A stretch of 64,000 nt of DNA, taken from the NCBI RefSeq assembly GCF_040436345.1, contig NC_133237.1, positions 24,371,749-24,435,748 on the forward strand, read 5' to 3'. This stretch comes from Pagrus major. Lineage: Eukaryota > Chordata > Actinopteri > Spariformes > Sparidae. Positions 21,849 through 34,149 of this stretch are shown in pieces. The notes under the pieces were generated by a model that worked only from the letters and a program-made list of their open reading frames with translations, was not told where the DNA came from and searched no databases. Made by a program: the position numbers and the translations under genes. How positions within the stretch are numbered: position 1 is the stretch's first letter; each line of letters opens with the position of its first letter.

Positions 21849-22358
21849 GTAAGTGCCTGCAGTGGATCCCACTGGTCGAGGATGTGGATGTGGAAGTGGC
21901 AAAAGGCAGAGCAAGCAAGATTTGTCAGTTGCTGTTAATAAACACACAAGGATCAGGAAGTGATTCTGGAGGATAGTTGATTGAGTCTCATTCACAGGTT
22001 GTTGAATACTGACAGTTCTGGTTGGCAGACTCTGCTGTGTCACTGTTGAGACACCCAGACTGATACAGTAGTTTATGTTGGGCAAGATGAGACAATTTTA
22101 TTTGTGTAGCACATTTCATACATACAAAGGCAATTAAGTATCTTTTACAGCGGTGTTTCCCAAACTATTTTAAAATGACAACCCGACCTGACGAGAAAGA
22201 ATTTGTGCATAAATTAATGTTCTCGACCATTTTTAGTCATTTCCGCATCAAATTATATTATCTTGAATAGGTAAACCAGCCATTCCAAAGAGATCGTATC
22301 ATAAATCACGTATTTTTGTAAACATATACTGATCAATGTATTGTTATATTGTTAGAGT

Positions 22359-23065
22359 ACATTAAAACCACTAACAGGTGAAGTGAGCATTGATCATTTC
22401 GTTGCAATCAAATGTTCTGCTGGGAAACCTTGAGTCCTGGCATTTATGTGGATGCCTCTTTGACAAGCACCACCCACCCAAACACTGTTGCAGACCAAGC
22501 ACACCCCTTCATGGCAGTGACACACCCCGATGGCAGTACCCTCCCCAGCAGGACAGTGCGTCTGCAAGACTGCAGACTTGGTCAGGAATAGTCAGAGGAC
22601 CATGACAAAGAGCTCAAGGCATCAAACTGGCCTCCAAATTCCCCAGATCTCAATCCAATTTAGCATCCGTGTGATGTGCCAGAGCCAAGTCCCATCCATG
22701 TTGGGGCCCCCGTGGATCGTTCTTGGCTCAGTACATCCATTGGATGCTCAATCGGATTGAGATCTGGGGAATTTGGAGGCCAGTTTGACGCCTTGAGCTC
22801 TTTGTCATGGTCCTCTGACCATTCCTGACCAAGTCTGCAGTGTTGCAGACGCACTGTCCTGCTGGGGGGGGTACTGCCATCGGGGTGTGTCACTGCTATG
22901 AAGGGGTGTACTTGGTCTTCAACTGTGTGTGGGTGAGTGGCGCATGTCAAAGAGGCATCCACATGAATGCTAGGACTCAAGGTTTCCCAGCAGAATGTGG
23001 CATTGTAACAAGATGATCAATGTTATTTACTTACATGTCAGTGGTTTTAATGTTACGGCTGGTAC
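22359..23065. mobile_element. Inverted pair of Tc1-like transposon remnants (foldback)
   Basis: Ends are 'attaaaaccact' and 'agtggttttaat'. The left arm (22359-22706, plus) and right arm (22706-23065, minus) are the same sequence in opposite orientation with almost no loop (centre near GGGGCCCCC). Each arm encodes the C-terminal part of an IS630-Tc1-mariner transposase: the minus ORF 22660-22980 has 'WPPNSPDLNPIEH', the region of the last catalytic acid. The plus arm has the same segment with stops. No intact transposase. Confidence 0.85.
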
Positions 23066-24118
23066 ATACATGTTACATACTCATTACTACATAGATCAAA
23101 TAAAAGCATTCAGGTGTTGTTAACAGCCGTATTATTGTGCAGCTTTTGTGGCTGGCAATAGCTCTTTACTGTTTTGGTGGACAGCCTCAACAACCACTTC
23201 AGCTTATTGTCTCTTTTGAGAACCATGATTTTCCCATATGCCCGCAGAAACAAGATTGTTTCTCCTTGATGGAGAGCGCTTGTTAGTTTGTTGTCCTTCT
23301 GAGTGTGTTGAAGGATTGTTTTCAATTGTTGTACATTATCCTCATCATTCTTATCTGTTGAAGGCCTCGTGGTAGGGAGCATCTCAGGATAACGATGTTA
23401 GCCCGGCAAGCTACGACAACCAGCTCACCGCTGTAGAGTTCTAGGCGCAAAAGTTCAGTCACAGCAATCCAGATATTAGTGGTCTGCTGGGCAAACCTGG
23501 TGTTATTGGTAGTTACTGGCTAATTTGACCGGAGTTCTGTTGTCTTGCATGGCAAATGTCCTTGCGCTGTCCTTTACGCTGTAAGCTGTGGCCACACAGG
23601 CAATGGCAGAAGCAGGAGCTTTGATCAGCTGACTGGTATTGGTAATAGCGTATCCTATGAGCCCTTGTGCGTTCCCGCCAGCATACAGAGTCTCTGGTTA
23701 CAGAGGCCTTGTTGGTAGAAGCGTGCCTGAAGTGTGCGTGTTTAGTTCAGGCCGAAGTGGACGCACGTTGGCCTGGCTAGGGACAAGCTCAGGGCCACGG
23801 TAGAAGCTAGCCTGACGCCAGCAGTTGGTTCACTGTCCTCACCTGTCGCTAGTGTTGGTTCACCAGCGAGCCCAGTAACAAGGTAGTGTGGACGCCTTTG
23901 CCTTAAAGATAATGTTGAAGCTCTGTAGTAAAAAAGAAATGATCATATTGCAGGAATTCATTTGCTTTGCAGCTGTATGCAACTTTGATTAAAACACAGC
24001 ATCCTGCTTGATAACACAAAGATCATTACAAAGCGGTAACGTGAGCCTTGGCCTCACTGCCCAGCAGGCCACTAATAACGATCATATACCTTCTCTGACA
24101 TGCGATTGTGCTGTGGTG
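23066..24118. other. Intergenic, no gene recognised
   Basis: 23390-23900 has higher GC and might be an old retroelement piece, but I see no coding motif on either strand. The minus ORF 23110-23382 (90 codons) is basic and of unknown kind. Confidence 0.4.
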
Positions 24119-24500
24119 ATATTTTTGGTTTAGGAGCAGTTTTTGTGGTCATACTCATGGTAGAAGTGCAGCGAACTCTGAGCTTAAAAACACCAGCAGA
24201 ACTGACCAGAGACGTGTTAATTTGTGGTGGGTCAGGCGCGTGTGATCTGACAGGTCAGAGCAGACTTATGTTGCATGGACGCCTGGTCAGATCGGCATCT
24301 GGAGAATTTGGAGGCCAAGTTGACAGGTTTCTCTTCAGTGGTTGCTGGTTAATTTTTGTTTAGAAGCAATTCCTATTGTCATATTCATGGTAGAAGTGCA
24401 GGCAACTGAGAGCTAAAAACACCAGTAGAAGTCACCGGAGACGTGTTAATATGTGGTTGCTCAGGCCTATGTTAACTGACCAATCAGAGCAGACTTAGGA
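24119..24500. repeat. Tandem duplication, period about 230 bp
   Basis: Units 24119-24268 and 24350-24500 share 'catggtagaagtgcag', 'aaaaacaccag' and 'gagacgtgttaat', and both end near 'cagagcagactta'. Non-coding. Confidence 0.8.
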
Positions 24501-24967
24501 CCCACCTCAAAACCCAAACCCACAGGATTTAAAGGACAGTTTTAACAGCTACAGGATAAATATAGATATTTAAGAATATGTCAAATAAATATAAAAAATA
24601 AAAATCTGACATATAAAAAAAAGATAAAAAATATATGAATATAAAAACATTTCCTAACTGTCAACAACTCAACCCTCCATGAATCCTGCTAGTAGCCTGG
24701 AAAGTGAGAATAATAGTGGGGTGTACCTGTGGCAGGCAGGGGGCGGTATTTGATGACCTGAGAATGAGACTCAAAAATCAGCTATCTTTCAACAGCTTTA
24801 GTTTAACAGAATGCCTACATTACAGTGTTGCTTTGTCCTCATTAATGCATGCACGCTGGCCTTCCTCGCCTTTGTTTCTCTTTCCTTTCTGTTTTCACTT
24901 TCCCATTAACATTGTCTGCTTTCTTTGTTAACAGGAACTCATATGAGGTTGTCCAATCAGAGGTTGT

Positions 24968-26250
24968 AATCAAAACACAATAATACAACAACCTTGAAAT
25001 ACAATAATACAACAAACCCGAAAAACAATAATACAACCCAAAATACAATAAAACAAAAACTCAAAACAAAATAAAACAAAAACTCAAAACACAATAATAC
25101 AACAAACTCAAAACACAATAATACAACAACCTTGAAATACAATAATACAACAAACCCGAAAAACAATAATACAACCCAAAACAAAATAAAACAAAAACTC
25201 AAAACAAAATAAAACAAAAACTCAAAACAAAATAAAACAAAAACTCAAAACAAAATAAAACAAAAACTCAAAACAAAATAAAACAAAAACCTTGAAAAAC
25301 AATAATACAACAAACCCGAAAAACAATAATACAACCCGAAAAACAATAACACAACCCGAAAAACAATAATACAACCCGAAAAACAATAATACAAAAACTC
25401 AAAACAAAATGAAACAAAAACTCAAAACAAAATGAAACAAAAACTCAAAACAAAATGAAACAAAAACTCAAAACAAAATGAAACAAAAACTCAAAACAAA
25501 ATGAAACAAAAACTCAAAACAAAATGAAACAAAAACTCAAAACAAAATGAAACAAAAACTCAAAACAAAATGAAACAAAAACTCAAAACACAATAATACA
25601 ACAAACTTGAAATACAATAATACAACAAACTTGAAATACAATAATACAACAAACTTGAAATACAATAATACAACAAACTTGAAATACAATAATACAACAA
25701 ACCTGAAATACAATAATACAACAAACTCGAAATACAATAATACAAAAAACCCAAAAAACCTCAAAACACAATAATACAACAAACTTGAAATACAATGATA
25801 CAACAAACCTGAAATACAATCATACAACCCGAAATACAATAATGCAACAAACTCGAAATACAATAATGCAACAAACTCGAAATACAATAATGCAACAAAC
25901 TCGAAATACAATAATGCAACAAACTCGAAATACAATAATGCAACAAACTCGAAATACAATAATGCAACAAACCCGAAATACAATAATATAACAAACTCGA
26001 AATACAATAATACAACAAACCCGAAATGCAATAATACAACAAACTCAAAACACAATAAAACAACAAACTCAAAACAAAATAAAACCAAAACAAACTCAAA
26101 ACACAATAATGCAACAAACGAGAAATCCAATAACGCAACAAATCCAAAATACAATAATGCAACAAACTAGAAATCCAATAACGCAACAAATCCAAAATAC
26201 AATAATGCAACAAACTAGATATCCAATAACGCAACAAACCCAAAATACAA
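24968..26250. repeat. Minisatellite array A (22-24 bp units, almost no G)
   Basis: Sub-blocks include 'aaaactcaaaacaaaatgaa' units of 22 bp (25388-25580), 'caataatacaacaaacttga' units of 24 bp (25590-25740) and 'caataatgcaacaaactcga' units of 24 bp (25838-25990). The plus strand is A/C-rich. Minus-strand ORFs up to 205 codons arise because the units lack stops in that direction; they are not genes. Confidence 0.95.
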
Positions 26251-27838
26251 TACCGCAAGAAGTCCAATCATACAATAGATCCCGTATCCAATTATGCAAT
26301 AGATCCCGTATCCAATTATGCAATAGATCCCGTATCCAATTATGCAATAGATCCCGTATCCAATTATGCAATAGATCCCATATCCAATTATGCAATAGAG
26401 CCCATATCCAATTATGCAATAGATTCCAAGTCCCAATAGATCCCATATCCAATTATGCAATGGATTCCAAGTCCCAATAGATCCCATATCCAATTATGCA
26501 ACGGATCCCTAGTCCCAATAGCTCCCATATCCAATTATGCAATGGATCCCGAGTCCCAATAGCTCCCATATCCAATTATGCAATGGATCCCGAGTACCAA
26601 TAGCTCCCATATCCAATTATGCAATGGATCCCGAGTCCCAATAGCTCGCATATCCAATTATGCAATGGATCCCTAGTCCCAATAGCTCGCATATCCAATT
26701 ATGCAATGGATCCCGAGTCCCAATAGCTCCCATATCCAATTATGCAATGGATCCCGAGTCCCAATAGCTCCCATATCCAATTATGCAATGGATCCCGAGT
26801 CCCAATAGCTCCCATTTCCAATTATGCAATGGATCCCGAGTCCCAATAGCTCCCATATCCAATTATGCAATGGATCCCGAGTCCCAATAGCTCGCATATC
26901 CAATTATGCAATGGATCCCGAGTCCCAATAGCTCGCATATCCAATTATGCAATGGATCCCTAGTCCCAATAGCTCGCATATCCAATTATGCAATGGATCC
27001 CGAGTCCCAATAGCTCGCATATCCAATTATGCAATGGATCCCGAGTCCCAATAGCTCGCATATCCAATTATGCAATGGATCCCGAGTCCCAATAGCTCCC
27101 ATATCCAATTATGCAATGGATCCCGAGTCCCAATAGCTCGCATATCCAATTATGCAATAGATCCCGAGTCCCAATAGCTCGCATATCCAATTATGCAATG
27201 GATCCCTAGTCCCAATAGCTCGCATATCCAATTATGCAATGGATCCCGAGTCCCAATAGCTCCCATATCCAATTATGCAATGGATCCCGAGTCCCAATAG
27301 CTCCCATATCCAATTATGCAATGGATCCCGAGTCCCAATAGCTCCCATTTCCAATTATGCAATGGATCCCGAGTCCCAATAGCTCGCATATCCAATTATG
27401 CAATGGATCCCGAGTCCCAATAGCTCGCATATCCAATTATGCAATGGATCCCGAGTCCCAATAGCTCGCATATCCAATTATGCAATGGATCCCTAGTCCC
27501 AATAGCTCGCATATCCAATTATGCAATGGATCCCTAGTCCCAATAGCTCGCATATCCAATTATGCAATGGATCCCGAGTCCCAATAGCTCGCATATCCAA
27601 TTATGCAATGGATCCCGAGTCCCAATAGCTCGCATATCCAATTATGCAATGGATCCCGAGTCCCAATAGCTCCCATATCCAATTATGCAATGGATCCCGA
27701 GTCCCAATAGCTCGCATATCCAATTATGCAATAGATCCCGAGTCCCAATAGCTCCCATATCCAATTATGCAGTCGATACCATATCCAATCATACTATATA
27801 TCCCAAGTCCCAATAGATCCCATATCCAATCATACAGT
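26251..27838. repeat. Minisatellite array B (24-bp then 41-bp units)
   Basis: 26270-26420 repeats a 24-bp unit (CCAATTATGCAATAGATCCC + GTAT). 26430-27770 repeats a 41-bp unit that keeps CCAATTATGCAATGGATCCC and adds GAGTCCCAATAGCTC plus GCATAT. Copies differ mainly at GAG/TAG and CGC/CCC positions. About 33 copies of the long unit are seen. Confidence 0.95.
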
Positions 27839-29156
27839 AGATCTACTGTATGGAATCCAACAAATCCAATACTTAATGGAATCCAAACAAATCCAATACG
27901 TAATGGAATCCAAGATGTAATGAAATCCAATACTTACTGAAATCCAAACAAATCCAATACTTACTGAAATCCAGACAAATCCAATACTTACTGAAATCCA
28001 GACAAATCCAATACTTACTGAAATCCAATCAAATCCAATACTTAATGGAATCCAAACAAATCCAATACTTAATGGAATCCATACAAATCCAATACTTAAT
28101 GGAAATCTAGACAAATCCAATACTTAATGGAATCCAAACAAATCCAATACTTAATGGAATCCAAACAAATCCAATACTTAATGGAATCCAAACAAATCCA
28201 ATACTTAATGGAATCCAAACAAATCCAATACTTAATGGAATCCAATACTTAATGGAATCCAAACAAAGCCAATACTTAATGGAATCCAAACAAATCCAAT
28301 ACTTAATGGAATCCAAACAAATCCAATACTTAATGGAATCCAATCAAATCCAATACTTAATGGAATCCAATCAAATCCAATACTTAATGGAATCCAAACA
28401 AATCCAATACTTAATGGAATCCAATCAAATCCAATACTTAATGGAATCCAATCAAATCCAATACTTAATGGAATCCAATCAAATCCAATACTTAATGGAA
28501 TCCAAACAAATCCAATACTTAATGGAATCCAATCAAATCCAATACTTAATGGAATCCAATCAAATCCAATACTTAATGGAATCCAAACAAATCCAATACT
28601 TAATGGAATCCAATCAAATCCAATACTTAATGGAATCCAAACAAATCCAATACTTAATGAAACCCAAACAAATCCAATACTTAAAGAAATCCAAACAAGT
28701 CCAATACTTAGTTGGAATCCAAACAAATCCAATACTTGATGAAATCCAAACAAATCCAATACTTAAAGGAATCCAAACAAATCCAATACTTAAAGGAAAT
28801 CCAATCAAATCCAATACTTAATGGAATCAAACAAATCCAATACTTAATGGAATCAAACAAATCCAATACTTAAAGGAAATCCAATCAAATCCAATACTTA
28901 ATGGAATCAAACAAATCCAATACTTAATGGAATCAAACAAATCCAATACTTAATGGAATCAAACAAGTCCAATACTTAAAGAAACCCAAACAAGTCCAAT
29001 ACTTAAAGAAACCCAAACAAGTCCAATACTTAAAGAAACCCAAACAAGTCCAATACTTAAAGAAACCCAAACAAGTCCAATACTTAAAGAAACCCAAACA
29101 AGTCCAATACTTAAAGAAACCCAAACAAGTCCAATACTTAAAGGAATCCAATCAAA
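27839..29156. repeat. Minisatellite array C (27-bp units)
   Basis: Unit AATCCAATACTTAATGGAAT + CCAAACA, with a terminal sub-block (28965-29130) of AGTCCAATACTTAAAGAAAC + CCAAACA. The period is a multiple of three, so repeat-encoded ORFs run long (189 codons plus, 175 codons minus). This is a repeat effect. Confidence 0.95.
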
Positions 29157-30075
29157 TAGGCGGAACAAATCAGGAGGCAGGACTGAACGGGGCGGCTAGG
29201 CGGAACAAATCAGGAGACAGGACGGAACGGGACGGCTAGGCGTGGGACCGGGCGGCAAGACGGAACACCTCGGGAGGCGAGGCGGGACGGGGCGGCAAGG
29301 CGGAACACCTCGGGAGGCGTGGCGGGACGGGGCGGCAAGGCGGAACACCTCGGGAGGCGAGGCGGGACGGGGCTGCAAGGCGGAACACCTCGGGAGGCGA
29401 GGCGGGACGGGGCGGCAAAGCGGGACACCTCGGGAGGCGAGGCGGGACGGGGCGGCAAAGCGGGACACCTCGGGAGGCGGGACGGGACAGGAAGGCAGAG
29501 CATCTCGGGAGGCGAGGCGGAACGGGGCGACAAGGTGGAACACCTGGGGAGGCAGTGCGGCAAAGCAGAACCCCTTGGGAGGCGGGGCGGCAAGGCGGAA
29601 CACCTCGGGAGGCGAGGCGGAACGGCAAGGCGGAACGGCAAGGCGGAACACCTCGGGAGGCGAGACGGGGCGGGGCGGCAAGGCGGAACACCTCGGGAGG
29701 CGAGACGGGGCGGGGCGGCAAGGCGGAACACCTCGGGAGGCGAGGCGGAACGGCAAGGCGGAACACCTCGGGAGGCGAGACGGGGCGGGGCCGCAAGGCG
29801 GAACACCTCGGGAGGCGGGGCGGGGCCGCAAGGCGGAACACCTCGGGAGGCGAGGCGGGACGGGGCGGCAAGGCGGAACACCTCGGTAGGCGAGGCGGGG
29901 CGGGACGGCAAGGCGGAACACCTCGGGAGGCGAGGCGGGACGGGGCGGCAAGGCGGAACACCTCGGTAGGCGAGGCGGGGCGGGACGGAAAGGCGGAACA
30001 CCTCGGGAGGCGAGGCGGGACGGGGCGGCAAGGCGGAACACCTCGGTAGGCGAGACGGGGCGGGACGCCAAGGGG
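29157..30075. repeat. Minisatellite array D (40-bp, G-rich units)
   Basis: Unit GGCGGAACACCTCGGGAGGC + GAGGCGGGACGGGGCGGCAA, about 23 copies, with the first two copies (29158-29237) more AT-rich ('aacaaatcaggag'). Both strands are open in several frames (up to 304 codons), since 40 bp steps through all three frames without a stop. The G-rich plus strand is G-quadruplex-prone. Confidence 0.95.
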
Positions 30076-30090
30076 CGGGAGATAATTTAT

Positions 30091-30175
30091 TACAGATTAC
30101 ATGCAGTTTCCTCTGGAGCCACAAAAGACTTTAAACTACTTTTTTCACACATGCAGTCAGACTCCACCCTTCATT
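30091..30175. repeat. Dispersed fish repeat (family R4), copy 1
   Basis: 'cagattacatgcagtttcct', 'ctggagccacaaaa' and 'cacatgcagt' recur at 56333-56410, placing the right edge of the minisatellite chain in or beside a dispersed element. Confidence 0.7.
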
Positions 30176-32035
30176 TATTGCAGCTAATGTCAACAAAACA
30201 GGTTAATGGTTAATGCTTCACAGCTACTGTTGTCACCTTGATGAAGGTCTCAGTCTCTCCTCTTAGTCACAGTGACGGCATCATACAGAGCTAACGGCTG
30301 TCATTCACTGATTCATTCTCTGCTGACATGAATAAATATAGAAATCACTTTCACTTAACTATCTTAAGGTTTGGTTTATATTTACGGGAATGATCGGAGC
30401 ACATCATCAGCCCATTGACTCACACGCTGCAGAGTCATCTTAGATATCACATGATTGCAGACATAAACGCGGCACCTGTCTGATCTCAGAGCCAGGTTCA
30501 CACATCACTTCATTACAGAGTTTGAATTAAAGCTTTAGAAATAAAAATCAGTCATGTCGTCCCCTTAAATGCTGCTTTATGTTACTACTTTACTGCTGGT
30601 TCATAAAGCACTGAGTGGTTTGAGGCCAAAATAACATTTCTGATCTGTTCTGAACCATCCAGATCATCTGAGGCAGGTCTGCTTCCTGTCCCCACAGTCT
30701 AAACTTAACATGGAGTGAAGTGTTTCAGTTTTTATGCACCACATATCTGAAGCAAACTTTTCTGTTTGCCGCTGCTTTCTACTCTACAAAACTGGGATTA
30801 TCTTTTTATCATTTTTGCACTGTGATGTAACTTCAATGTCATTTTTATTCCCGTTTAATATGCCTCTACTTTAGCTCATCTTCTCTCATATTTTATTTTG
30901 TTTCTTTTCTAAATGCCTCGTATATCCTGTACAAAGCTCCTTAAAATAAAACATTTTTTTAGGGTTGTGTCCGCTGAAGATATCTTTGTTGATGAACACA
31001 TCAGTAACAGACCTAAAACATCACACTGTCAGCAGAGGAGTGTGAGAACTGGAGATTTTAAATGGCTGATAAACCTCCTCCAGCAGACCCTGGGGCAAAA
31101 ATGTGTCACTGGACCTCTCTGACCTCCATGATACATGGCACGTCATCATTTCACCCTGGCACAGAGAAACCTACTCTGACGTTGAAGTGTTAAAATTGAT
31201 TAATCAATTAGTTGATAGACAACAAATAAACTGGCACCGATTTTGATAATTGACATTGAAGAATTGGTGACACTCATATGTGAATAATCAGTAGTTTTAT
31301 GATAATAAACTCAAAAATCTGTTATATTTTCTTTTTTTGATTGTTGGTCAGCCAAAACAAGACATTAAAAAAAATGTCAAACCATAATTGTAAGGTGTCA
31401 TTCCCTTCCCATAAATGGAACATTTTCTATGTGTTAATTACCGAATACACTGACAAACTTAAGCAAATTGATAAAACACTTTACAACACTACATAAACTT
31501 AATAATTAAGGTCTTGACTACTAGATAACTAGATACTGGTGAGACAAAGATGGAGGACTCGTTAATACTTTTTACGCTGCGCTTAGAACAAGATTGTGGT
31601 GAATCAAAATATGTAGTAGCAACTGATAAGTGGGCTTTTGTGGACCTCCTGGACAGTACCGGCCTTGGTAATGAATAACTTTACATCACAGAGATTCCTC
31701 ACAAATCCACTAGAGGGCAGCAGAGAGAGACACATGAAGTTTGACAGTGAAGTTTTTAAAAACAAGTGGACAGAAACGTGATCAGTGATCTCACACACAT
31801 TCAACTTGTTTTACATTGACTTTAAATGTGACACACACACCCCCACACACACACACAGTGCTGTGATGTCACTGCTGTGGTGTTATTTATCAGCCTCTCT
31901 CTCTCTCTGTCTCCTCCCCCTCGCCCGCCCTCATGTCCCCCCTGCACTGACCTCATCAGGCCTTTGTTGGGAAACAAAGAATGTTCAGGCATCTGTTTTC
32001 AGGAGAAATAAAGACAGAGAGGAGGAGGAGGGCCG
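30176..32035. other. Intergenic, no gene recognised
   Basis: 31185-31400 is a remnant of the fish 'ttaatcaattagttgatag' hAT-like repeat. 31830-31860 is a short CA-rich stretch. ORFs are short and without family features. Confidence 0.5.
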
Positions 32036-32045
32036 GCCAGCAGGA

Positions 32046-32131
<86 letters not shown>

Positions 32132-32141
32132 TCCTGCTGGC
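32036..32141. repeat. Palindromic AT-rich repeat, (AT)40 core
   Basis: GCCAGCAGGAGGC (32036-32048), then 80 bp of alternating AT, then the exact inverse GCCTCCTGCTGGC (32129-32141). The whole 106 bp is a perfect palindrome. Confidence 0.97.
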
Positions 32142-33059
32142 ATATATCAAGTCTGATATGAGATTAAACAGGGAGCTGCAACAAGTTGACTGGAAGAGAA
32201 AAAGTTCTGTGAAATAGCTCCACTGTGCTTGTTGTACTTGTGTGATTTCTGCACACTTTTTCCCCTTTATCGTCTGCTGCAGGAGTCATGCTTTTGTTGT
32301 TTCAAGGTGGAGCTGGTATTTCCTGTATATCCTGCTCAGTCAACCAGCCACAAGACCCACAGCTTTCTCCAGCGTCTCCTTTCAGTTAGCTAATCATTTT
32401 TCAACCCTGTGTCATGACACGATCCCCTCCGCCCGTTCAGATACAAGACCTGTAGCTGAACAATTGATTGAATCCGAGCCAACGTAAATACAGAACAGAG
32501 GAGATTTTTTTGGGGGCCTTGTATATAATGCACAAGGACGTGATTCAGACAACAGCCCATTAGTGCTGATAAATAAGTAAGGAGCAGAGATGCAGTGATG
32601 AAGCTGCTGAAGAGGAAGTGCAGCTCGTTGTTGAATCCCTGTGGGAGAACACAGTCACTCACGCTGCCAGGAAGTGTTACAGCACGGCTCTATGGGAAAT
32701 AGAAAGGATCGCTTTACGTTTCTTATTTTTACCCTTCTCACTGCAATATCTCTTTATATCTCTGCCTGTAGGCTGTGTGTAGTGTCTCTAATAAAACTTT
32801 ACGATAACCATCATTAATAAACAGTACATTTATAGTTAATTAAACTTTAGTTCACAGTTATTTCACTGTTAACAATCAATGAAATTAAGCAATTGTTTGC
32901 AACTTCAGATGTTGTTAAACTATAAATCTAAATATATATAGTGTATTGAGATATAGCCTAAAAATATTGTGATATTATTTTGAGCCCATTTCTGGCAGCT
33001 AACAAAAACAGAGATGAGAACTAAGCTCGATGAGAAAGAAATGACCGTGGTAAGTTATA
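32142..33059. other. Intergenic, no gene recognised
   Basis: Upstream of epn3. The minus ORF 32390-32662 and plus ORF 32242-32487 overlap antisense and match nothing I know. Confidence 0.4.
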
Positions 33060-33640
33060 ATTATGAGACAAAAAAGTCAAATTATTAAATAAAAAGTCAG
33101 AATTATTTGACTTTTAACTCATAATTATGACTTTTTATTTCATAAAATTGACTTTCTATCCTAAAATCTCTATTTTATATCCCATCATTATGACCGTTTC
33201 TCATGATTTTGACTTTCTGTCCCATGATTTTGCCTTTAAATTCATAATTTTGACTTTCTATTCCATCATTATGCCCTTTCTCATAACTTTGGCTTCCTGA
33301 CTCACAATTAAGACTTTTTATTTCATAATATTGACTTTCTATCCTAAAATTTCTACATTATATCCCATAATTTTGTCTTTTAACTCATAATTTTGACTTT
33401 CTGTCCCAAAATTTTGACTTTTAACTCACAATTATACCTTTTTATCTCAACGTTTTGGCTTTTTATCTCATAATTATGACTTTCTATCCCAAAAGTTAAA
33501 CTTTCTGCCCTATAATTTTGACTTTAAACTCAAAATTATGACTTTTTTCCTCATACTTTTGGCTTTTTATCTAATAAGTTTGACTTTTTATCTCACATTT
33601 GAATTGTTTCCCTCATAATTTCGACTTTCCATGTGAATAA
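33060..33640. repeat. Degenerate 'cataattttgactttctatc' tandem repeat
   Basis: About two dozen diverged units of roughly 22-26 bp with TTTTGACTTT and CATAATTATGACTTT cores. Non-coding, strongly AT-rich. Confidence 0.85.
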
Positions 33641-33949
33641 TTTATTAATGAATTGGTCTTTTATACCTGTACAAGTATAATATGATAGTTCAGTCTCACC
33701 TGCTTCACAGCTGCTCTCCAGCAGCAGCAGCAGCAGCAATTAAAGGGTTAATAAAGTCTGACTCTGCATGCACCGAGCAGCCCTCCCTCCCTCCCTCCCT
33801 CTCCATCCATTTTTACTGTGTGTGTGTGTCTGTGTGTGAGTGTGTGAGTGTGTGTGAGTCTTTTTAGGGGGGCCTGTGCCATCTGCAAGCCCAGAGGATT
33901 TGTGATCTGCACACACACCAGTAAAGTTTCATAACCGATCCCAGCGCTG

Positions 33950-34149
33950 CGCTTTCAGTTTGGGACTCGCTGTGGGCGCACACGGCTCCGCGCTGCGCTG
34001 GATGCTTCCTGCCGAGCTTTAAACATCTTTTTCCGGACTCTTCTTTCTCTCGGAGAGCCCGTGCGGGATATGTCGAGAGGCGGAGGCGTTTCTTCCTCCA
34101 CCCGAAGCCTCCCGGAGTTGGGACCCCGCTGACGCGCTATGACATGACG
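33950..34149 (+). other. Candidate 5' non-coding exon of epn3
   Basis: A GC-rich, CpG-containing block with a (CAG)n and (TG)n upstream ends at CATGACG|GTAAGAG. The next good acceptor on the plus strand in register with a gene is at 37800 before the epn3 ATG. Assignment as the epn3 leader is inference. Confidence 0.45.

Noticed and set aside
25537-26267. Minus-strand ORFs of 168-205 codons rich in Phe, Leu, Cys and Tyr that resemble membrane proteins
   Set aside because: They are array A minisatellite units translated; each residue block repeats with the unit and there is no start, splice or non-repeat context.
28232-28821. ORFs of 175 (minus) and 189 (plus) codons in array C
   Set aside because: The 27-bp period is a multiple of three, so open frames follow automatically from one stop-free unit.
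24968-29156. CRISPR-like array
   Set aside because: Units abut without unique spacers and the host is a vertebrate; these are minisatellites.
29196-30124. Six overlapping ORFs up to 304 codons with Pro/Arg or Gly/Arg repeats
   Set aside because: They come from the 40-bp array, are open on both strands and in several frames, and lack unique sequence.
31956-32217. ORFs encoding long Ile-Tyr runs
   Set aside because: Translation of the (AT)40 core of the palindrome.
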